This document shows positions 56,621 to 64,000 of a stretch of 64,000 bases of DNA, in pieces. The DNA comes from Nocardia asteroides (lineage in GTDB: Bacteria > Actinomycetota > Actinomycetes > Mycobacteriales > Mycobacteriaceae): assembly GCA_019930625.1 (NCBI GenBank), contig CP082844.1, forward strand, positions 2,914,001-2,978,000. Direction: 5' to 3'. Numbering within the stretch: position 1 is the first letter of the stretch; each line of letters begins with the position of its first letter. The notes beneath the pieces are model-generated. The model was given only the letters and a program-made list of their open reading frames with translations, had not been told where the DNA came from and did no database searches. A program made the position numbers and the translations under genes.

Positions 56621-57346
56621 ATGGAAGGGGTGTTGCGAAAGACCGGCGCCTGCGCCGCCGTCGTGGTGATCCTCGGGCTCGCCGGTTGCGGGATCGACCG
56701 CACCCCCATCCCGGAGGGCATTCCGCCCGGCCCGGGCACCCCGCTGCCCGTGATCGACCTGGACGCTCCCGGACGCACGGCCGTCCAATTGCGTGGTTGG
56801 TCCGACGAACAGGCCGATCGGCTGGGTATCCCGTCGATCGCGCTGGAGGCCTACGGCTACGCGGCCGCCGTGATGACCCGGGCCCGTCCCGGCTGCGGCA
56901 TCGCGTGGACCACGCTCGCGGGCATCGCGAGCGTGGAGAGCAAGCACGGCACCCATCGCGGTTCGGAGGTCGGCGACGACGGCTCGGTCCGCCCGCCGAT
57001 CATCGGCATCCCGCTGGACGGCGCACCGGGCGTCGCGCGGATCGCCGACAGCGACGGCGGCGCGCTCGACGGCGATCCGGTGCACGACCGCGCCGTCGGT
57101 CCGCTGCAATTCATCCCGGAGACCTGGAAGCGCTGGGGCGTGGACGCCAACGGAGACGGCGTCGCCGATCCGCAGAACATCGACGACGCCGCGCTCACCG
57201 CGGCCCGGTACCTGTGCGCGAGCGGCGGCGACCTCACCTCCGAGCACGGCTGGCAGCGGGCGTTGCTCACCTACAACCAGTCGCGCAGCTACCTGCTGAC
57301 CGTGCGTGACCGGGCCGCCAGCTACAGCGTCGGCCGCCGGGTGTGA
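56621..57346 (+). CDS. lpqU: LpqU-like lytic transglycosylase lipoprotein
   Basis: A 241-aa exported protein. The start ATG 56621 gives a 23-residue lipoprotein signal ending in the lipobox GLAGC. The mature part has a transglycosylase SLT-like fold with AGIASVESKHGTHRG (catalytic-type Glu), AVGPLQFIPETWKRWG, DPQNIDDAALTAARYLC and LTYNQSRSYL. It cuts peptidoglycan glycan strands at the outer membrane face. Position just before eno matches M. tuberculosis lpqU. Confidence 0.88.
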   Translation: MEGVLRKTGACAAVVVILGLAGCGIDRTPIPEGIPPGPGTPLPVIDLDAPGRTAVQLRGWSDEQADRLGIPSIALEAYGYAAAVMTRARPGCGIAWTTLAGIASVESKHGTHRGSEVGDDGSVRPPIIGIPLDGAPGVARIADSDGGALDGDPVHDRAVGPLQFIPETWKRWGVDANGDGVADPQNIDDAALTAARYLCASGGDLTSEHGWQRALLTYNQSRSYLLTVRDRAASYSVGRRV

Positions 57347-58747
<1,401 letters not shown>

Positions 58748-58781
58748 CCCACGGTGCGAGCGGCGTGCCCCGCGGAGGTAG

Positions 58782-58799
58782 CCTGCGTGACCACGCAGG
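58782..58799 (+). terminator. Short GC-rich hairpin after eno
   Basis: CCTGCGT (58782-58788) pairs perfectly with ACGCAGG (58793-58799) across a 4-nt loop, 35 bp after the eno stop. No T tract follows, so it may be a weak or attenuating terminator. TAGCCT overlapping its left edge could be a -10 for the ftsB-like gene. Confidence 0.4.
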
Positions 58800-58837
58800 G
58801 CGCCGGGAGCGCCGCGAAGTAGAGACCGAGGCGTGAG

Positions 58838-59449
58838 ATGACGGAGCGACGTGCGCGTGGGACCAGTCCGGCCGGACGCGGGGACCGCCGCACGTCGCGT
58901 GCCGCCAGATCACGTCCGGCCGACTCCGCGGCCAAGCGCGGCCGCAGGAGATCGGAGACCGCCCAGAAGCCGAAATGGCGCAGGAGCGCGTCGCGTTCGG
59001 CCGCCGAGCAGCACGACCACACTTTCCTCGGGCTCTCCACCGGCAAGGCGGTGATCCTCGCGATGGTGGTGTGCGGGCTCGCGCTCACCCTCGCCGTGCC
59101 GATGCGCACGTACTTCACCCAGCGCGCGGAGGCCGCGCAGCTGGCGCAGCAGCGCGAGGAACTGGAGGCGGATCTGGCCCGGTTGCGGGATCGCCGGGCC
59201 CAGCAACAGGATCCGGCCTACATCCGCACCGAGGCGCGGGACCGTCTTCGCTTGGTAATGCCCGGTGAGACCCCGTACATCGTGCAGGTGCCCGGCATCG
59301 AGGCGCCCGCCCCGCCGCCCGCGCCCACCAGAGCCAGGGAACCCGATCCCTGGTACACCGAATTGTGGCGCAGCATCTCCGAGCCGGGGCCTTCGCCTGC
59401 CGCCGCTCCGCCATCACAAGCACCGGAAGGACTGGAAGGACCCAGGTGA
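58838..59449 (+). CDS. FtsB/DivIC family cell-division protein
   Basis: A 203-aa bitopic membrane protein: a basic cytoplasmic tail of about 65 residues, one transmembrane helix (about 68-90, AVILAMVVCGLALTLAVPM), then a coiled coil (EAAQLAQQREELEADLARLRD) and the family's DPAYIRTEARDRLRLVMPGE segment, ending in a Pro-rich tail. FtsB/DivIC proteins form a complex with FtsL and FtsQ at the septum. Same position as M. tuberculosis Rv1024. Confidence 0.9.
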   Translation: MTERRARGTSPAGRGDRRTSRAARSRPADSAAKRGRRRSETAQKPKWRRSASRSAAEQHDHTFLGLSTGKAVILAMVVCGLALTLAVPMRTYFTQRAEAAQLAQQREELEADLARLRDRRAQQQDPAYIRTEARDRLRLVMPGETPYIVQVPGIEAPAPPPAPTRAREPDPWYTELWRSISEPGPSPAAAPPSQAPEGLEGPR

Positions 59450-59985
59450 GCGCACCGAACGACCAGGATCTCGCGATCATCGCCGAGCAGTTGGGCCGTG
59501 CGCCGCGTGGCGTGCTCGCCGTCGCTTACCGCACTCCGGACGGGATCCCGGCCGTTGTGAAGACCGCGCCCCGGCTGCCGGACGGCACTCCCTTCCCCAC
59601 CCTCTACTACCTGACCGATCCCCGGCTCACCGCGGAAGCGAGCAGGCAGGAATCCGCCGGTGTGATGCGTGAGATGACCGAGCGGCTCGGCGCCGACCCG
59701 GAGCTGGCCGCCGCCTATCGCGCGGCGCACCAGAGCTATCTGGCCGAACGGGACGAGATCGAATCGCTCGGCACGGATTTCACCGGCGGCGGGATGCCCG
59801 AGCGGGTCAAATGCCTGCATGTCCTGATCGCCCACGCACTGGCCAAGGGGCCAGGGGTGAACCCGCTCGGTGACGAGGCCGTGGCGCTGGCCGCCGAGCA
59901 CGGCCTGCGCGGCACCGCGATCCCCGCCGACTGGCCCGCGTACCCGCCGAACGGCCCCGAGAGACTGGAGCACAGCGATGAGTGA
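59446..59985 (+). CDS. DUF501 family protein
   Basis: A 179-aa protein starting at GTG 59446, which overlaps the FtsB-like stop (GTGA) and has GGAAGGA upstream. The pattern GRAPRGVLAVAYRTPDGIPAV, FPTLYYLTDPRL and PERVKCLHVLIAHALAKGPGVNPLGDEA is DUF501. The function is unknown, but it regularly lies between ftsB/divIC and ppx in actinobacteria, as here. Confidence 0.92.
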   Translation: MSAPNDQDLAIIAEQLGRAPRGVLAVAYRTPDGIPAVVKTAPRLPDGTPFPTLYYLTDPRLTAEASRQESAGVMREMTERLGADPELAAAYRAAHQSYLAERDEIESLGTDFTGGGMPERVKCLHVLIAHALAKGPGVNPLGDEAVALAAEHGLRGTAIPADWPAYPPNGPERLEHSDE

Positions 59986-60925
59986 CCGGGTTGCCGCCGT
60001 GGATTGCGGCACGAACTCCATCCGACTGCTGATCGCCGACGTGCTCGGCGACGGCCGCCTGACCGACGTGCATCGCGAGATGCGGATCGTCCGTCTCGGT
60101 CAGGGGGTCGACGCCACGGGCTCGCTCGCGCCGGAGGCGATCGAACGCACCCGCGCCGCGCTGGCCGACTACGCCGCGCTGATGCGCGAGGCGGGCGTCT
60201 CCAGGGTGCGGATGGTGGCCACGTCCGCCACCCGGGACGCCGCCAACCGGGAGGACTTCTTCGCCATGGCCCGCGCCGAACTCGGCGCCGTGGTCGCGGG
60301 CGCCGAAGCCGAGGTGATCACCGGTGACGAGGAGGCGCGGCTGTCGTTCGCCGGCGCGATCGGCGAACTGTCGGAAGCGGCGGGTCCCTTCGTCGTGGTG
60401 GACCTCGGCGGCGGATCGACCGAGCTGGTGTTCGGCGACAGCGCCGGTGTGCGCGCCGCGTTCTCCGCGGACATCGGCTGCGTCCGGATCACCGAGCGGT
60501 GCCTGGCGGGCAACCCGTCGACCGCCGATCAGATCGCGGCGGCGCGCGCCTTCGCGACCGAACGGTTGACCGAGGCGTTCACTCACGTCCCGGTGGAGGG
60601 GGCGCACACCTGGGTCGGCGTGGCGGGCACGATGACCACCCTGGCCGCGGTAGCGCTCGATCTCCCCGAGTACGACTCGGGGCGGGTGCATCTCACCCGG
60701 CTGACCATGGATCAGGTGCACGAGGTCTGCGACCGCCTGATCGCCATGGACCACGATCAGCGCGCCGCGCTCGGCCCGATGCATCCGGGCCGGGTCGACG
60801 TGATCGGCGGCGGTGCGGTCATCACCGAAGTGCTCGCCGAGGAACTGTCCCGGCGCGCGGGCATTTCCGAGCTGGTCGTCAGCGAGCACGACATCCTCGA
60901 CGGCATCGCCCTGTCCATCGCCTGA
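59978..60925 (+). CDS. ppx: Exopolyphosphatase / pppGpp phosphohydrolase
   Basis: A 315-aa Ppx/GppA family protein with the ASKHA phosphate-binding elements VAAVDCGTNSIRLLIAD, VRMVATSATRDAANREDF and VVVDLGGGSTELVF. It hydrolyses the terminal phosphate of polyphosphate, linked to phosphate and stringent stress. It overlaps DUF501 by 8 bp (the ATG lies before the DUF501 stop). Same place as M. tuberculosis Rv1026. Confidence 0.93.
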   Translation: MSDRVAAVDCGTNSIRLLIADVLGDGRLTDVHREMRIVRLGQGVDATGSLAPEAIERTRAALADYAALMREAGVSRVRMVATSATRDAANREDFFAMARAELGAVVAGAEAEVITGDEEARLSFAGAIGELSEAAGPFVVVDLGGGSTELVFGDSAGVRAAFSADIGCVRITERCLAGNPSTADQIAAARAFATERLTEAFTHVPVEGAHTWVGVAGTMTTLAAVALDLPEYDSGRVHLTRLTMDQVHEVCDRLIAMDHDQRAALGPMHPGRVDVIGGGAVITEVLAEELSRRAGISELVVSEHDILDGIALSIA

Positions 60926-60944
60926 CCGGCCGGGCCGCGTCCGG

Positions 60945-61469
60945 TCAGCTCCGCGGGGCGTTTCCGTCCAGCTTGATCTCGGCGTGCGTCTCGGCTCCGG
61001 CGCGAACCGCGGTGCCGGTGTGCGCCGCCCGGCGCGCCTTGCCGACCGCTATATCGGCGAGCCGGGAAAGCGACTCCTTGTTCCGTGGCACCAGAAGGAC
61101 CTCTTGCAGCACGTTGGGCACCAGCGTGCCCAATCCCCGTTTCGCGTGCTCGTACATCCGGATCTCGGTTTCACCGGGCACGGTCTCGACGAGTTCCAAG
61201 CGGATCCACGCCGAGCCGAGGGGCGAGAACTTGGCCTCGAGTTCGAGCATGTGCGGTGGGTCCACCGAGACGACCTGCGTGGTGTCCTCCGCGGTGAACG
61301 GCCAGACTCCCACGCTGTAGTGCAGCTCGGAACCGGCGGCGGGCCATTCGTCGTCGACGTCTCGGATGTGCGTGGCGCCGACCACCCAAGCACAGAACAG
61401 CCAGCCGTCGGCCAGGACGGCGAAAACCTGTTCCGGAGTCGTCGGCACGGTGATTTCCACGTGGACCAT
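60945..61469 (-). CDS. SRPBCC family protein
   Basis: A 174-aa START/Bet v1-fold protein: MVHVEITVPTTPEQVFAVL, then WLFCAWVVGATHIRDVDDEWP, GSELHYSVGVWPF and a C-terminal helix with ESLSRLADIA. These proteins bind hydrophobic small molecules. ATG 61469 begins right at the family N-terminus. It is convergent with ppx. Confidence 0.85.
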   Translation of the reverse strand: MVHVEITVPTTPEQVFAVLADGWLFCAWVVGATHIRDVDDEWPAAGSELHYSVGVWPFTAEDTTQVVSVDPPHMLELEAKFSPLGSAWIRLELVETVPGETEIRMYEHAKRGLGTLVPNVLQEVLLVPRNKESLSRLADIAVGKARRAAHTGTAVRAGAETHAEIKLDGNAPRS

Positions 61470-61501
61470 CAGCTCAGCGCTTTCTGGGTGCGGGCCGGGG
61501 C

Positions 61502-61550
61502 GGGTTTGCCTGTCGCTTGCGGGTTGCCCGATGGGGGGGTGGGCAAACCC
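61502..61550. repeat. Inverted repeat between SRPBCC and POT genes
   Basis: GGGTTTGCC (61502-61510) and GGCAAACCC (61542-61550) are perfect complements separated by 31 bp that includes a run of seven Gs. It sits in the divergent promoter region, so it may be an operator rather than a terminator. Confidence 0.4.
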
Positions 61551-61633
61551 TGTTGCGCGCGCGGGTTTCTCCTCTCGCCTGAACAGAACACACGAAATCT
61601 CCTCCGCACCGGCCGAGGTGCGATCTTCGTCGA

Positions 61634-63100
61634 ATGATCGAAGCGACGACCTCGCGAGAATCAGTGCGGACACCGACCGTGTTCGGCCACCCGATCGGGC
61701 TGGCCAACCTGTTCGGCGTCGAACTCTGGGAGCGGTTCTCGTTCTACGGGATGGTCACCATCCTCGGGTACTACCTGTACTACTCGGCCACCGACGGCGG
61801 TCTGGGCTTGGCCAAGGACACCGCCGTCGGCATCGTCGGCGCCTACGGCGGCCTGGTCTACCTGTCCACCGTGCTGGGCGGCTGGATCGCCGATCGGTTG
61901 CTCGGGATGGAACGCACCCTGTTCTACGGCGGCGTTGTCGTCATGGCCGGGCACATCGCCCTGGCCGTGCTGCCCGGCCTGTCCGGCGTCGGGGCGGGGC
62001 TGGCGCTGGTCGCGCTCGGCAGCGGCGGCTTGAAGGCCAACGCGTCCTCGCTGCTGGGCACCCTCTATCCGCAGGGTGACGCCCGAGCGGCCGGTGGATT
62101 CACGCTGTTCTACCTGGGCATCAATCTAGGCGCGTTCACCGGGCCATTGCTCACCGGCCTGCTGCAGACCCGCCTGGGTTTCCACTACGGCTTCGGTGCG
62201 GCCGCGATCGGCATGGCGTTCGGCCTCGCCCAGTACGCGATGTTCCGCCGCAATCTCGGCACGCACGGCCGCAGGGCGCCCCACCCGCTCGCGCCCGGAG
62301 CCGCCGTGCCGATCATCGCTGTATCGGCCGCGGCCGCGGTGCCGATCGCGGTGGTGTGGATGACCGGCGTCGTGACGCTGGACAATCTGCCCGAAGTGAC
62401 GACGGGCGTCTTGGTCGTCGCGTCGGCCGGGTACTTCACACTGCTGCTCACCAGCGCCGAGGTCACGCCGTCCGAGCGCGGCCGGGTGCGGGCGTTCCTC
62501 CCGCTGTTCCTGGCCAACGCGGTGTTCTGGTCGCTGTTCAAGCAGATCTTCACCGTGCTGGCGGTCTACTCCGACGAGCGGATGAACTGGACGATCCTGG
62601 GCTGGACCGCGCCTTCGAGCTGGATCGGATCGATCCAGCCGGTATGGGTGCTGCTGCTGTCGCCGTTGTTCGCGCTGCTGTGGACGAGACTGGGGCGGCG
62701 CGCCCCGAGCACTCCCCGGAAATTCGCGCTCGGCGTGATCGGTATGGGAGTGGCGTTCTGGCTGTTCGTTCCCATGTCCGGCACCACGGGACGCGCCGTG
62801 CCCGCCCTGCTCGTGCTGGCGATCATGGCGGTGTTCGCGATCTCCGAACTGCTGCTGTCGCCCATCGGGCTTGCGGTGACCACCCAACTCGCACCGGAAG
62901 CTTTCCGGGCTCAGATGATGGCACTGTACTTTTTCTCGGTTGGTATCGGAACGTCGATGTCGGGTAGCTTGGCCCGGTTCTATGACCAGGACCATGAGTT
63001 CGCCTACTTCGGCATCACCGGGACGGTCGTGGTGTGCGCGGGGCTGATCGTCGCCGCCATCGCACCATGGATCAGCAAGTTCATGGCCGGCGTGCATTGA
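61634..63100 (+). CDS. POT (PTR2) family peptide transporter
   Basis: A 488-aa inner-membrane proton-coupled oligopeptide transporter with about 14 helices. The POT signature is visible: GVELWERFSFYGM (the E-x-x-E/R-type start), GGWIADRLLGMERT, FTLFYLGINLGAF and a later FISEL-like AISELLLSPIGLAVTTQLAPE. It imports di- and tripeptides. A GTG start further upstream is not needed; ATG 61634 gives the family N-terminus. Confidence 0.9.
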   Translation: MIEATTSRESVRTPTVFGHPIGLANLFGVELWERFSFYGMVTILGYYLYYSATDGGLGLAKDTAVGIVGAYGGLVYLSTVLGGWIADRLLGMERTLFYGGVVVMAGHIALAVLPGLSGVGAGLALVALGSGGLKANASSLLGTLYPQGDARAAGGFTLFYLGINLGAFTGPLLTGLLQTRLGFHYGFGAAAIGMAFGLAQYAMFRRNLGTHGRRAPHPLAPGAAVPIIAVSAAAAVPIAVVWMTGVVTLDNLPEVTTGVLVVASAGYFTLLLTSAEVTPSERGRVRAFLPLFLANAVFWSLFKQIFTVLAVYSDERMNWTILGWTAPSSWIGSIQPVWVLLLSPLFALLWTRLGRRAPSTPRKFALGVIGMGVAFWLFVPMSGTTGRAVPALLVLAIMAVFAISELLLSPIGLAVTTQLAPEAFRAQMMALYFFSVGIGTSMSGSLARFYDQDHEFAYFGITGTVVVCAGLIVAAIAPWISKFMAGVH

Positions 63101-63153
63101 CCCGCCGGATGGGTACAGAACAAACGCACAGCAGCACGAATGAAGGAGTACGC

Positions 63154-64000
63154 GTGACGACCAACCCCGGGCCACAAGCCGAACCGGCGGGTGACGTCTC
63201 GCCTCGGTGGGGCGATCTTTTCCGCACCAAGTCCGTCGAACAGTCGATCCGCGACACCGACGAACCCGACTCGAAACTACGCAAGGACCTGACCGCCTGG
63301 GATCTCACCGTCTTCGGCGTCGCTGTCGTGGTCGGCGCGGGCATCTTCACCCTCACCGCACGCACCGCGGGCAACGTCGCGGGACCGTCGGTCTCGCTCG
63401 CCTTCGTGTTCGCCGCCATCGCCTGCGGGTTGACCGCGCTCTGCTACGCCGAGTTCGCCTCCACCGTGCCGGTCGCGGGTAGTGCCTACACCTACTCCTA
63501 CGCCACCTTCGGCGAACTCGTCGCCTGGATCATCGGCTGGGACTTGATCCTGGAGTTCGCGCTCGCCGCGGCGGTGGTGGCCAAGGGCTGGTCGCAGTAT
63601 CTCGGCGAGGTGCTCGGCACCACGTCCCCGATCGTGCACATCGGCTCGGTGAGTTTCGACTGGGGCGCGGTCCTGCTGATCACCGTGCTCGGTGTGCTGC
63701 TCGCGACCGGCACCAAAGTGTCCTCGCGGGTATCGGCCGTGGCGGTCGCCATCAAGCTGGGCGTGATCGCGTTGGTGCTGGTCGTCGGCCTCACCTACTT
63801 CAAGTCATCGAACCTCTCGCCGTACATCCCGCCGTCGCAGCCCGGTGAAGAAGGCGAGGGCTTGCGGCAGTCGCTGTTCTCCTATCTGACCGGCGCCGGG
63901 CACACCGACTTCGGCTGGTACGGCCTGCTCGCCGCGGCCAGCCTGGTGTTCTTCGCGTTCATCGGCTTCGACGTGGTCGCCACGACGGCCGAGGAGACCC
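63154..64000 (+). CDS. APC-family cationic amino acid permease (cut by window edge)
   Basis: It starts at GTG 63154 with AAGGAG upstream and runs off the right edge after about 282 codons. A cytoplasmic N-terminal tail (LFRTKSVEQSIRDTDEPDSKL, DLTAWDLTVFG) is followed by helices with the APC motifs VVVGAGIFTLTARTAGN and AGSAYTYSYATFGEL, then FFAFIGFDVVATTAEET. This order is typical of the CAT-type branch. Confidence 0.9.
   Translation, partial: MTTNPGPQAEPAGDVSPRWGDLFRTKSVEQSIRDTDEPDSKLRKDLTAWDLTVFGVAVVVGAGIFTLTARTAGNVAGPSVSLAFVFAAIACGLTALCYAEFASTVPVAGSAYTYSYATFGELVAWIIGWDLILEFALAAAVVAKGWSQYLGEVLGTTSPIVHIGSVSFDWGAVLLITVLGVLLATGTKVSSRVSAVAVAIKLGVIALVLVVGLTYFKSSNLSPYIPPSQPGEEGEGLRQSLFSYLTGAGHTDFGWYGLLAAASLVFFAFIGFDVVATTAEET

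Overview
The window is very GC-rich, uses GTG and TTG starts freely and carries 4-bp ATGA/GTGA gene overlaps. It looks like a Nocardia or close relative (Mycobacteriales). The backbone follows, with insertions, the order metS-tatD-rpfB-ksgA-ispE-pks16-pth-rplY-prsA-glmU-(tRNA-Gln)-tetR-mfd-mazG-lpqU-eno-divIC-DUF501-ppx that I know from Mycobacterium tuberculosis (Rv1007c-Rv1026). That order was used to name genes and to tell backbone from inserted DNA.

Layout. 1-3.7 kb: 5' end of metG, then tatD, rpfB, ksgA. 3.8-9.6 kb: a copper chaperone with a CsoR-type operator, an ABC-F ATPase, an F420-type oxidoreductase behind a double operator, ispE (inverted relative to ksgA), and a divergent SDR/TetR pair. 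9.6-13.9 kb: two diverging Abi-alpha paralogues, one coupled to a DUF445 membrane protein, then an NTF2-like protein. 13.9-18.7 kb: prfC, rplY, pth, and a fatty acyl-AMP ligase. 18.8-24.8 kb: a complete ergothioneine locus (egtE diverging from egtABCD). 24.9-30.6 kb: DUF2461, a Pro-rich membrane protein, a small acidic protein, prsA-glmU, tRNA-Gln and a TetR. 30.7-33.1 kb: an intact IS630-family element that has split a gamma-butyrolactone-receptor-like tetR at its third codon, then DUF1330. 33.3-37.7 kb: mfd-mazG. 37.7-39.1 kb: a decayed HTH-DUF5753/DUF397 pair. 39.3-43.9 kb: terD, a pyridoxamine-oxidase-like protein, an iron-box flavodoxin, a Stealth protein and a phosphodiesterase.

44-56.5 kb is the most notable region. 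A minus-strand operon (2-oxoglutarate hydroxylase, SbnB-like, Y4yA-like decarboxylase, SbnA-like, MATE exporter, GldA-like dehydrogenase) diverges from a plus-strand Opp/Nik-type importer (lipoprotein, two permeases, double ATPase). Two IdeR/DtxR-type iron boxes lie between them. I read this as an iron-regulated system that makes, exports and re-imports a diaminopropionate-derived metallophore, but no NIS synthetase or NRPS is present in the window. The backbone resumes at 56.6 kb (lpqU, eno, ftsB/divIC, DUF501, ppx), followed by an SRPBCC protein, a POT peptide transporter and a truncated amino-acid permease.

Operator-like palindromes are unusually readable here: CsoR-type, two TetR-type pairs, three IdeR boxes and one CRP-type site. 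All functional calls come from reading sequence and motif knowledge; no database search was run.
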